Shown: one piece after another, positions 8,756-16,325 of the stretch | Numbering within the stretch: the first letter of the stretch is position 1 | How the letters are laid out: every line of letters starts with the position of its first letter | Source: CAYGZM01 sp964354365 | GTDB taxonomy: Bacteria > Planctomycetota > Phycisphaerae > Sedimentisphaerales > Anaerobacaceae | Length of the DNA stretch: 33,497 nucleotides | Direction of reading: 5' to 3' | Assembly (NCBI GenBank): GCA_964354365.1 | Contig: CAYGZM010000031.1 | Location: forward strand, 1-33,497 | Position numbers and translations under genes: made by a program | Notes under the pieces: model-generated | Databases searched by the model: none | Told to the model about the DNA's origin: nothing | What the model saw: only the letters and a program-made list of their open reading frames with translations

Positions 8756-8817
8756 GTGAATTTTTATAGAGCAAGGGGGCAGAGGGGCAGAAGAACTGAG
8801 AGCACGGAGAATTTATT

Positions 8818-8827
8818 GGGGGGGGGG
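8818..8827 (+). repeat. Homopolymer run of ten G
   Basis: Ten consecutive G lie seven bases upstream of the candidate -35 box of the GrpE-like/Hsp70 operon. Runs of this length are prone to slipped-strand length change. Confidence 0.8.
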
Positions 8828-8834
8828 ATTTTGG

Positions 8835-8862
8835 TTGTGTGGGGAGCGGGGTTGTGTAGAAT
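8835..8862 (+). promoter_or_regulatory. Candidate promoter for the GrpE-like/Hsp70 pair
   Basis: TTGTGT at 8835-8840 and TAGAAT at 8857-8862 have a 16-base spacer, about 50 bases before the chosen start at 8916. It is a moderate match only. Confidence 0.3.
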
Positions 8863-8915
8863 TGGCGAACTCGGGCACGGCCATCTGGGAAATCTCGGGT
8901 TATGGGTGCACGGTT

Positions 8916-10001
8916 ATGATCGGTCAAGAAGTTCGTATCACAAGGGTAAGAGCCACGGTAGCACCACTGCGCAAGGCGGTGATCGACGAAGGAATTGTGG
9001 CCTATCTCTACCACCTTGGGAACAAGGAATATCCTGGGCAGCCAGACGTTGCAGCAGCGCGCGATGCCGCCGAATCTACCCTCAAGCAACGTATCCTCTC
9101 GCCAGACTGGCTGTCGGCCATGATGGGAGGCAAGCCGGTTGCCAAGGCGGAGGCGGCAAGTCTGAGGCTCAGTTTCGATGCCGTGGTTCCCCATCTGACG
9201 GTACCGGCACCGCAGGATGCTTCCGAACTCTCGCCAGTAAGGCTGGCTATTGCTGCGGTGGTCGGCGCGGTCGGCGGAATGATGGTCTTGACGCCGTTGG
9301 CACGCCTGCTGCTGGACATGAGGGACACCGGCCTGTTTGTGGGTGCGCCTCTTGGTGCTTTCCTGCTGGTGCTGGCCACTTGCCACGCCGCGAACAGTAA
9401 GTGGCTTCGGCGGATTCTCGTCACAGCCTTTGCGGTAGCGGCTATTGGCGAGGTCTGGGCAATCCTGACCGGTGGCGGCCTGCTCTCGCGGGTCTGGAGA
9501 CAACTGGGAGGGCGACGCTCAGGAGTGCAGCGCATCCTTCTGTACGTATGCGTCATTTTCGTCTTGCTGTTTGCGAAACGCCGCCCTCGATACGACCGAA
9601 AGGGCTACGAGCAGACAGTCCGTTCGGCCAGCGAGCAATGGGTGGACGGAGCGATAGTCGCAGCGTCAGCACTTCTTGGCCCGGGCGGGCCCCAGGAGGG
9701 AACGAAGGCTGACCGAGAAGAAATGCTGTATTCCCTTGTCGGCAAGGTCCAGCGCTTGGAACAGACCCCGCCAGAGAACTTGCAGCCTGCCGTGCAGGAG
9801 TTACTCCAAGAAGTCCGGAAAATAGGTTTCGTTTGGGACACTGCGAAGACCTTTAGGTGGGAAGAGGCTATGCACAAGGTATATGACACGTTCGGGCATG
9901 TAGAGCCGGGGGACTTGGTCATCGCCGAACGCGAGCCGGTCTCCTTCGATGGGGCCGTCCGGGTACGAGGACTGGTTCGCAAGGTGCGGGATGGGGGATA
10001 G
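8916..10001 (+). CDS. Four-helix membrane protein with a GrpE-like C-terminal domain
   Basis: I do not recognise this as a named gene. From the ATG at 8916 it has 361 residues; the frame can be extended to a TTG at 8835, but that start has no support. Residues 1-105 are soluble and unassigned. Four membrane segments follow at about 108-128, 138-158, 165-186 and 206-221, then a cytosolic-type charged region. Residues about 289-357 resemble the end of GrpE, the DnaK nucleotide-exchange factor: a helix (LQPAVQELLQEVRKIGF), an FRWEEAMHKV segment like GrpE's FDPxxHEAV, then HVEPGDLVIAEREPVSFDG and VRVRGLVRKV, like GrpE's PGTVVEVLQKGY...RPAMVKV. The stop is two bases before the Hsp70-like gene, so the two are almost certainly co-translated. 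A nucleotide-exchange role for that partner is inference. Confidence 0.7.
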   Translation: MIGQEVRITRVRATVAPLRKAVIDEGIVAYLYHLGNKEYPGQPDVAAARDAAESTLKQRILSPDWLSAMMGGKPVAKAEAASLRLSFDAVVPHLTVPAPQDASELSPVRLAIAAVVGAVGGMMVLTPLARLLLDMRDTGLFVGAPLGAFLLVLATCHAANSKWLRRILVTAFAVAAIGEVWAILTGGGLLSRVWRQLGGRRSGVQRILLYVCVIFVLLFAKRRPRYDRKGYEQTVRSASEQWVDGAIVAASALLGPGGPQEGTKADREEMLYSLVGKVQRLEQTPPENLQPAVQELLQEVRKIGFVWDTAKTFRWEEAMHKVYDTFGHVEPGDLVIAEREPVSFDGAVRVRGLVRKVRDGG

Positions 10002-10003
10002 TC

Positions 10004-11983
10004 ATGGAGAATAGAGACGTGCTTGCCATCGACTTCGGTACCGCGAACTCTTATTACTGCAAGTGCGCTGGCGATCAACTCTCGCCGAGCGGTGTGCACT
10101 TCAGGGAGGGAAGAGACGGCCTCGCGACGGCAATCCTGTACCGTGAAGGCAAGGCCCCGCTGGTTGGCGATGTCGCGATTCAGGAGTACGGCGACGCCGG
10201 CCAGCAGGAGCGTAAGGGGTACACGCTTCGCGCACAGTTCAAACCGGATATCGCCGCAGGCATCGAAGCGCGGCGGAATGCTCGAGACTTTCTGGCCGCC
10301 GTACTTGAAGAGGCGAAGAGTCTGAAACTGGACCTTGACCCCGCACGACGGGAGGTCATCTTCGGCGTGCCGAGCGAGGCGGCTGACGATTTCCGCAAGG
10401 CCTTGTCCCAAGGGGCAAGGGAAGCCGGATACGGTGAGATACGGATGGTGGACGAGCCGAAGGGGGCTTTGCTCTACCATGTCTTCCACAAGGACATCCC
10501 GGCCACAGACGCCCTGAAGGGACTCTTGGTTGTGGACTTCGGGGGAGGAACCTGCGACTTTGCATTTATGTGCCGGGGCAACGTCCAACACTCTTGGGGT
10601 GACATGCAGCTTGGGGGGCGCCTCTTCGACGATCTGTTCTTCCAATGGCTTTTGGAGGCCAATCCGGCTGCCTTGAACATCTTGAGGAACGAGGGTCGGG
10701 AATTCTACGTTCTCTGGGAGGTGTGCCGAGACAGGAAAGAGTCCTTCTCACAAAGCATGGCTCGTGACAGAGACCAGAAGCGAACCTCGGTCATGGACCA
10801 TCGGTGGAGGATCGCCGATGCAACATGGGATGAGTTCATCCAACGGGCACGGTCTTACCGCCCTTCACCCACATTCACGCAGTTTTTGGCGAGCATCGGC
10901 GGGTCGTCCAGCAAGCTCAGCGGACCGGATGCCGGGTTCAACCTACTGGAATGGTTCCGCGACTGCCTTAGGCAAGGTTTACATAACAAAGGTATCGACA
11001 AGAGTGACATACGATTTGTGATTCTTGCTGGCGGAAGCAGCCAATGGCCATTCGTTGCAGGCATAGTGCGCGAGGAACTATGCCTCGAAGAGTCGCGGAT
11101 CATGCGGAGCGACAGACCCTACGCCGTCATCTCGGAAGGCCTCGCAATACTGCCAGCCCTCCAAAACAAGTTCAGAGCAACACACGAAAGGCTCAGAGCT
11201 GAACTGCCGGAGTTCTGCAGGCAGAAACTGAAATCATTAGTCGAGACACGAGTGAAGGGCGTGGCCAAAGACGTCGCGTCTGGCGTTACGCGAGAACTGT
11301 TCGACGAGAAGCTCGGCCCGATGCTGACCCAGTTTCGCGCCCAAGGTGGCACAGTCGCCTTCCTAAAGCAGCAGGTATCCTCGGTTACGCTGGCGTTTGA
11401 ACCCAGGCTGAGGTCACTTGTAGAGGAAAAGGTCTCTGTTCTCCGTGACGGCCTTCCGGGCGAGGTGAAGAACCTGGTGTCGGACTGGCTGGGTGCACAT
11501 GGCATTGCGGCGCCAGCTGACCAGGTGGCCATCGAGGGGCTTGATAGTTCGCAGCTCGGCAATCCGAAAGTCGACGTGCCCGATTTCTACGGCAAGATAA
11601 TCAAGGCGATAGCAGCGTTCACAGGCGGCATCATCACAAGCGTGGTAGCGATGATATGCGGGGGCGGCGGCACAGCACTTATCTGGTCGGGACCTATTGG
11701 CTGGATCATCGGCGCGATCATCGGTCTATTGGTAAGTGTGCTGACCGTCATATACGGTGCAGAGAAAGCCAAGCAGATGGCCGAGAAATGCCCCGTTCCT
11801 CAATGGATACTTAAAAGGGTACTCAGGGACAAGAATATCATGGAAATCCGTGAGAAGTTCTCCGAAGACTTGGTTTCAGCGGTTGAAGGCAAGCTGCTTG
11901 ATATGCAGACCGCTCTGGAAAAGCAGGTCACTGCACAAGTTGAGAAAGAGATCGAGGCGCTGAGCGAAATCAACCAGCTTTGA
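10004..11983 (+). CDS. Hsp70-type ATPase with a C-terminal membrane hairpin instead of a substrate-binding domain
   Basis: The 659-residue protein has a full Hsp70/actin-fold ATPase region. Phosphate-1 is LAIDFGTANSYY (Asp10), phosphate-2 is LLVVDFGGGTCDF (Asp178), a VDEPKGALLYH box matches DnaK's NEPTAAA, and the adenosine motif is FVILAGGSSQWPF (Gly343-Gly344). After about residue 385 nothing resembles the DnaK beta-sandwich substrate domain. There is instead a long charged helical region (about 390-525), then two membrane segments (about 532-552 and 557-585) joined by a CGGGGTA turn, and an amphipathic helical tail. That layout recalls membrane-inserting hairpins of dynamin-like proteins, but no GTPase motifs are present. 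It starts two bases after the GrpE-like gene, with a GGGGG tract as ribosome-binding site. Codon use looks less C-ending than in gyrA or GH78. Function unknown. Confidence 0.8.
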   Translation: MENRDVLAIDFGTANSYYCKCAGDQLSPSGVHFREGRDGLATAILYREGKAPLVGDVAIQEYGDAGQQERKGYTLRAQFKPDIAAGIEARRNARDFLAAVLEEAKSLKLDLDPARREVIFGVPSEAADDFRKALSQGAREAGYGEIRMVDEPKGALLYHVFHKDIPATDALKGLLVVDFGGGTCDFAFMCRGNVQHSWGDMQLGGRLFDDLFFQWLLEANPAALNILRNEGREFYVLWEVCRDRKESFSQSMARDRDQKRTSVMDHRWRIADATWDEFIQRARSYRPSPTFTQFLASIGGSSSKLSGPDAGFNLLEWFRDCLRQGLHNKGIDKSDIRFVILAGGSSQWPFVAGIVREELCLEESRIMRSDRPYAVISEGLAILPALQNKFRATHERLRAELPEFCRQKLKSLVETRVKGVAKDVASGVTRELFDEKLGPMLTQFRAQGGTVAFLKQQVSSVTLAFEPRLRSLVEEKVSVLRDGLPGEVKNLVSDWLGAHGIAAPADQVAIEGLDSSQLGNPKVDVPDFYGKIIKAIAAFTGGIITSVVAMICGGGGTALIWSGPIGWIIGAIIGLLVSVLTVIYGAEKAKQMAEKCPVPQWILKRVLRDKNIMEIREKFSEDLVSAVEGKLLDMQTALEKQVTAQVEKEIEALSEINQL

Positions 11984-12115
11984 TTCCGGATCTATCAATG
12001 AAGTGGCCATCCACCACCCAGAGGCCGCGATAACAGGTGTGGCTGAATGTGGCGGTTTTGGCGGCGTCGGGGGGAGAAGGTGGGGAGAAAAGTCTGGTGA
12101 AATCGGGGGGATTTC

Positions 12116-12144
12116 TTGACTTGTCCGTGCCGTTAGGGTAATCT
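12116..12144 (+). promoter_or_regulatory. Candidate gyrA promoter
   Basis: TTGACT at 12116-12121 and TAATCT at 12139-12144 are 17 bases apart, about 40 bases before the gyrA start. This is a close sigma70 match. Confidence 0.6.
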
Positions 12145-12185
12145 ATTTCCGTACAGATTTTGACCTTGGAGAACAGACGGATTAT

Positions 12186-14837
12186 ATGAAGAAAACCGAG
12201 CAAATCCAGGAGCGATTCGAGGATATGCGTATCCTCGATGAGCTCAAGAATTCATACCTCAATTACGCGATGAGCGTGATAGTCTCGCGCGCCCTGCCGG
12301 ACGTCCGCGACGGCCTGAAACCCTCGCAGAGGCGTATCCTCGTCGCGATGAACGACCTTAACCTCGGGCCACGCAGCAAGCACCGAAAATGCGCCAAGAT
12401 CGTCGGCGATACCGGCGGCAACTACCACCCCCACGGCGACCAGGCCACCTACGGCACGCTGGTGCGCCTCGGCCAGGAATGGGCGATGCGCTACACCCTG
12501 ATCGACCCGCAGGGCAACTTCGGCAGCATCGATTCCGACCCGCCCGCGGCGATGCGATACACCGAGGCGAGGATGGCCGCCCCCGCCACCGATATGCTCG
12601 AGGACTTGAACCACGACACCGTCGATTTCGTCCCCAACTACGATGAGACGCGAACCGAGCCGACCGTCCTGCCCTCCAAGTTCCCGAATTTATTAGTCAA
12701 TGGCTCCACGGGCATCGCCGTCGGAATGGCCACCAACATCCCCCCGCACAACGTTGCAGAGGTCTGCGAGGCCCTGCTGCTTGTTATTGAAGACCCCGAC
12801 TGCGGATTCAAGGACATTATGAAGGTCCTGCCCGGCCCGGACTTCCCCACCGGCGGAATTATCTGCGGGAAAAAGGGCATCGTCGAGGCCTACACCACGG
12901 GTAAGGGCCACCTGACGGTCCGGGGCAGGATAGATGTCGAGGCCAGCAAGAAAGGCAAGGACAGGATAGTAATAACCGAGATTCCGTATATGGTCGTAAA
13001 AACGACCATAGTCTCGAAGATCGCCGAGTGCGTGCAGGACGGCACAATCACCGAGGTTGCCGACGTCAGGGACGAATCGGACCGGCACGGCCTGCGAATC
13101 GTCGTCGATTTGAAAAAGGACGCCGATGCCGAAATCGTCCTCAACAACCTCTACCGCTACACCCCTCTGCAGAGCACCTTCGCCATCGCCAATATCGCCT
13201 TGGTCAATAACCGCCCCGAAACGCTCAATATCAGGGAGATGCTCGACTGTTTCATCGAGCACCGCAAGGTCGTCATACGCAGACGCAGCCGATTCCTCCT
13301 GATAAGATGCAGGAACAGGGCGCACATTCTTGAAGGCCTCATCCTGGCCGTCAGCGACATCGACGAGATTATCGATCTCATTAAAAAATCGCCCGATGCG
13401 CCGACTGCAAAGCTCAACCTGATGGGAAAGCCCCTGTGCCTCGCCGAGGTCGCCACCCTCAAGAAGATTCTCCCCGCTGGCTTCCTCAAGGAAAAAAGCA
13501 AGGGCAAGCATTACCTCACCGGGCCGCAGGCCGATGCCATCCTGACGATGCAGCTTCAAAGGCTCACGGGCCTGGAGATTGAGAAGCTCGCCAGAGAGTA
13601 CGCCGAGCTTACCGAGCAGATAGAAGGCTACGAGGCGATACTGGCCAGCGAGACCATCCTGCTCGATATAATCCGCGAGGACATACACGAGATAAAGGAG
13701 AAGTACGGCGACAAAAGGCGCACCCAGATCACCGGCGCCGCCGAGATCTTCGACGCCGAGGACCTCATCGCCGAAGGAGAGGTCATCGTCACCGTAAGCC
13801 ACAGCGGATACGTCAAGCGAATGCCGATTGACACCTACCGCAAGCAGGGCAGGGGCGGCAGGGGAATTATCGGCTCGGTTACCAAAGAGGGCGATTTCAT
13901 CAAGCATCTCTTCATCGCTTCCACGCACGATTATCTGCTGATCTTCACAAATAGAGGCAGATGCTACTGGCTGAAGGTCTATGACGTCCCGAGCATGTCC
14001 AGGCAGAGCAAGGGCAGAAACATTGTCAACCTGCTCAACCTGGGAACTCAGCAGATGGCTTCGATAATCAACGTCAGCAGCTTCGGGGGCGAAGGTGACG
14101 AAGGCCCGCAAAGGCAGCTCATTATGGCCACCAAAAACGGGACCGTCAAAAAGACCCGCCTGTCCGCCTACGGCAACCCCAGGGCGACGGGAGTCATCGC
14201 CATTAATCTTGACCCCAACGACGAGTTGATCGCGGTTGACCTGACAACGGGCAAGAACCACATAGTCCTCGGAACGCGCGACGGTATGACGATACGCTTT
14301 GACGAAGCGCAGGTCCGCTCGATGGGCAGGGCCTCGCGCGGCGTGCGCGGAATCAAGCTGCGCCAGGGCGACGCCGTTGTTGGTATGGTGATTGTCGAGG
14401 AAAAAGCCGCCCTGTTCACTGTGTGCGAGAACGGGTACGGCAAGAGGACCGGCCTTGAGAATTACAGGCCGCAGAGCCGGGGCGGAGTGGGGTTGAAAAA
14501 CATAAAGACCAGCGACAGAAACGGCAAGGTAGTTGCGCTTCAAGCCGTTCAGAGCAAGGACGATTTGATGATGATTACCGCGCAAGGAATGATCATAAGG
14601 ACGGGCCTTGACGAAATCCGCTCCATCGGCAGAAACACACAGGGCGTCCGTCTGATTAAGCTCAAGCCCGGCGACAAGCTTGTCGCCGCCGAGAAGATCT
14701 GCCCCGACGAAGGTGACGGCTCTCAAAATGGAGCCAGGCCGAAGGACTCGGCCCAGTCGCAGCCCGAATCAGATCAGCAGGACGAACAAGAGCCCGAGCC
14801 GGATGACGATGCTGAGAACGGGGCCGATGACGAATAA
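12186..14837 (+). CDS. gyrA: DNA gyrase subunit A
   Basis: The 883-residue subunit cuts and rejoins DNA to introduce negative supercoils together with GyrB. The N-terminus SYLNYAMSVIVSRALPDVRDG and GNYHPHGDQATYGTLVRL are classic. The catalytic tyrosine is Tyr125 in AAMRYTEARMA. The C-terminal beta-pinwheel domain contains a GyrA box, QGRGGRG (554-560), which favours GyrA over the topoisomerase IV subunit ParC. Repeated GYGKRT and TRDGMTIRF-type blades follow. The protein ends in an acidic, Q/E/D-rich tail of about 45 residues. A good promoter lies upstream. The last 11 bases overlap the start of holA, so the two genes are probably translationally coupled. Confidence 0.97.
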   Translation: MKKTEQIQERFEDMRILDELKNSYLNYAMSVIVSRALPDVRDGLKPSQRRILVAMNDLNLGPRSKHRKCAKIVGDTGGNYHPHGDQATYGTLVRLGQEWAMRYTLIDPQGNFGSIDSDPPAAMRYTEARMAAPATDMLEDLNHDTVDFVPNYDETRTEPTVLPSKFPNLLVNGSTGIAVGMATNIPPHNVAEVCEALLLVIEDPDCGFKDIMKVLPGPDFPTGGIICGKKGIVEAYTTGKGHLTVRGRIDVEASKKGKDRIVITEIPYMVVKTTIVSKIAECVQDGTITEVADVRDESDRHGLRIVVDLKKDADAEIVLNNLYRYTPLQSTFAIANIALVNNRPETLNIREMLDCFIEHRKVVIRRRSRFLLIRCRNRAHILEGLILAVSDIDEIIDLIKKSPDAPTAKLNLMGKPLCLAEVATLKKILPAGFLKEKSKGKHYLTGPQADAILTMQLQRLTGLEIEKLAREYAELTEQIEGYEAILASETILLDIIREDIHEIKEKYGDKRRTQITGAAEIFDAEDLIAEGEVIVTVSHSGYVKRMPIDTYRKQGRGGRGIIGSVTKEGDFIKHLFIASTHDYLLIFTNRGRCYWLKVYDVPSMSRQSKGRNIVNLLNLGTQQMASIINVSSFGGEGDEGPQRQLIMATKNGTVKKTRLSAYGNPRATGVIAINLDPNDELIAVDLTTGKNHIVLGTRDGMTIRFDEAQVRSMGRASRGVRGIKLRQGDAVVGMVIVEEKAALFTVCENGYGKRTGLENYRPQSRGGVGLKNIKTSDRNGKVVALQAVQSKDDLMMITAQGMIIRTGLDEIRSIGRNTQGVRLIKLKPGDKLVAAEKICPDEGDGSQNGARPKDSAQSQPESDQQDEQEPEPDDDAENGADDE

Positions 14838-15804
14838 ATCAGACAACAAAAGCGCCCCGGTCGTAGTGCTCAAAGGGCAGGATGACTCCCTCGTTGGCGC
14901 CCGCCTGCAGATGCTCCTCGACGAGCTGATTGAGCCGGCCCAGAGAGTTACCGGACTTCTCGACCTCAACGGCGCGGATGCTTCCCTCCCCGATGTGCTC
15001 GACGAGCTGCGGACGCTCCCGTTTCTCGCCGACAAACGCGTCGTCGTCGTAAGAAACGCCGATGATTTCATATCCAATAACCGCGAGCTGCTTGAAAAGT
15101 ATTTTGACGCTCCCTGTCCCACGGGGATACTCGTCCTGATAGTGTCCGATTGGCGCTCGAATACGAAACTTGCCCGCAAGCTCCCCGAAGTGGGCAGGCT
15201 CATTACCGTGACCCAGCCCAAGGCCCCGGAGCTCGTGCAGCGATTGGTCGAATACGCTCGCGAAGCCCACGATAAGAAGCTAAGCAGCCAGACCGCCCGG
15301 ATTCTAATCGACCTGACCGGCGACGACCTGCCTCGACTCTACAGCGAAATCGACAAGCTGACTCTGTACGTAGAGAGGGAGAAGACCATTATGCCCGCGC
15401 ACATTGAATCTTTGATCGGCCATAATCGCATCTTCGGCGCCTTCGAGGTCATAGACGCGATTAGCGCCGGCAGCGCCGCCCAGGCCGTGGACCGCCTCCG
15501 CCGAATGTTCGCAGAGGACAGCAGCACGGAGTACACCGTTGTCGGGGCGTTTGCCTTTCATTTGCGAAGGATGTTCAACGCCAAGGTGCAGCTCGAAAAG
15601 GGCGAGCACCCCGACAAAATTGCTGGTCGTCTTCAAATATGGTCCAACAAAGAAAGACTCTTTGCGCAGTTGCGGGGTATGTCTCTAAGGCAGATCGGCG
15701 AGTATCTAAGGCGACTGGGCCAAACCGATTACGAGATCAAAACCGGGCGGACAAAAACGCCGGTCGCAATGGAGCAGTTTGTTCTCGAACTCGTGGCCTG
15801 CTGA
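14827..15804 (+). CDS. holA: DNA polymerase III subunit delta
   Basis: The 325-residue protein starts at the ATG at 14827, inside the end of gyrA; a longer open frame back to 14680 only re-reads gyrA sequence. HolA is the clamp-loader subunit that opens the sliding clamp. Visible family features are the N-terminal SAPVVVLKGQDDSLVGARL strand-loop, LPFLADKRVVVVRNADDF, ILVLIVSDW, and the helical SLIGHNRIFGAFEVIDAI and LRRMF segments, in the usual order and length (about 330-340 aa). The overlap with gyrA makes an operon of two replication genes. Translation probably depends on ribosomes finishing gyrA. Confidence 0.88.
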   Translation: MTNKSDNKSAPVVVLKGQDDSLVGARLQMLLDELIEPAQRVTGLLDLNGADASLPDVLDELRTLPFLADKRVVVVRNADDFISNNRELLEKYFDAPCPTGILVLIVSDWRSNTKLARKLPEVGRLITVTQPKAPELVQRLVEYAREAHDKKLSSQTARILIDLTGDDLPRLYSEIDKLTLYVEREKTIMPAHIESLIGHNRIFGAFEVIDAISAGSAAQAVDRLRRMFAEDSSTEYTVVGAFAFHLRRMFNAKVQLEKGEHPDKIAGRLQIWSNKERLFAQLRGMSLRQIGEYLRRLGQTDYEIKTGRTKTPVAMEQFVLELVAC

Positions 15805-15891
15805 GTATGCCCCCTCAATTTAGCGTCCGAGAGATGCTCACGGCGGTCGGAACTTAGTACAACATCTCGTAAATGGCGCGACTATGAGACA
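15805..15891. repeat. Start of a repeat island after holA; left part of a split dispersed repeat
   Basis: No gene is seen in 15805-16325. From about 15866 the sequence AAATGGCGCGACTATGAGAC recurs at 29654-29673. The repeat resumes after MITE copy B with CTGTTTTGACAGATTTC (from 16058), which is the same order seen without interruption at 29648-29768. Confidence 0.7.
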
Positions 15892-16051
15892 AAAAGATTG
15901 GTATCGTCGCAAGATTTGTGGGGAAAACATTATCGGGTAAGAAAGCGTTTATCGTAGCGTGGAGCGTGGAGCGTACAGGAAAAAACCGGACGCTAAACGC
16001 TATCCGCTAAACGCTGACTTGCCCGAACCTTTGGGACGTTAATAAAAGATT
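15892..16051 (+). mobile_element. 144-bp MITE, copy B, with 8-bp target-site duplications
   Basis: The element at 15900-16043 starts GGTATCGTCGCAAGATTTG and ends GGGACGTTAAT. It is flanked by AAAAGATT at 15892-15899 and 16044-16051. The flanking octamer differs from that of copy A, as expected for independent insertions. It lies inside another dispersed repeat whose uninterrupted relative is at 29648-29768. Confidence 0.82.
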
Positions 16052-16057
16052 GTAGCT

Positions 16058-16160
16058 GTTTTGACAGATTTCCGTTCCGGGCTCTGCGCTTCGCTACGTG
16101 TCTCCACTCGGTGCGCTCGGTCGAAATGACGGGATAGTCATAGAACTTGTGAAATGCGGT
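16058..16160 (-). repeat. GTCATTTCGA-type palindromic repeat, copy 1
   Basis: Read on the minus strand this contains GTCATTTCGACCGAGCGCAC...GGAAATCTGTCAAAACAG. Related copies lie at 18519-18625 and 29695-29768, and shorter or diverged forms at 23634-23695 and 29313-29395. The GTCATTTCGA/GAAATCT pair is a repeat motif I recall from many bacterial genomes. Confidence 0.65.
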
Positions 16161-16196
16161 ACTGGTTTGCAGCTCTCTCTATAGCGGCGTCGTCTT

Positions 16197-16218
16197 GCCC
16201 GCCCAAGCACCGGCGGGC
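16197..16218 (+). repeat. P1 palindrome (GCCCGCC...GGCGGGC), intergenic copy
   Basis: The 22-bp unit has 7-bp arms GCCCGCC and GGCGGGC around CAAGCACC. Other copies are inside genes at 16790-16811, 21144-21165 (inverted) and 23909-23930. Confidence 0.8.
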
Positions 16219-16220
16219 TT

Positions 16221-16317
16221 TGGCACGGCCATCCCCTCGACCTTTCGACTCGGCTCAGGGCATGCTTGGCTCGGGACAGGCTTGGCCGTGTTCTCACGGG
16301 CTGGAAGCCCGTGCCAC
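16221..16317 (-). repeat. P2 compound repeat, inverted copy
   Basis: In reverse complement this reads GTGGCACGGGCTTCCAGC, CCGTGAGAAC, CACGGCCAAGCCTGTCCCGA and GTCGAGGGGATGGCCGTGCC in order. The same compound element lies inside the tricorn-like gene at 31655-31728. Confidence 0.7.
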
Positions 16318-16325
16318 GATAGTTT

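Larger units (their letters stand above)
8380..8760 (-). repeat. Repeat island with its own promoter, Shine-Dalgarno and small ORF (8501-8698)
   Basis: On the minus strand an ATG at 8698 opens a 65-codon frame beginning MSMRSRSKANIPIHRESLF. An overlapping frame (8313-8570) reads QNKANFKMGNINISTARTK. Both resemble short hypothetical proteins I recall as dispersed intergenic repeats in Phycisphaerae genomes; that is memory, not a search. A hairpin of TTCCCGAT and ATCGGGAT arms lies just inside the ORF start. The coding potential looks poor (low-complexity C/L/P and polypyrimidine tracts), so this is more likely a repeat with expression signals than a conventional gene. Confidence 0.55.

Noticed and set aside
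12693..14726. A 677-codon minus-strand frame across gyrA
   Set aside because: Antisense shadow of gyrA with no recognisable domain.
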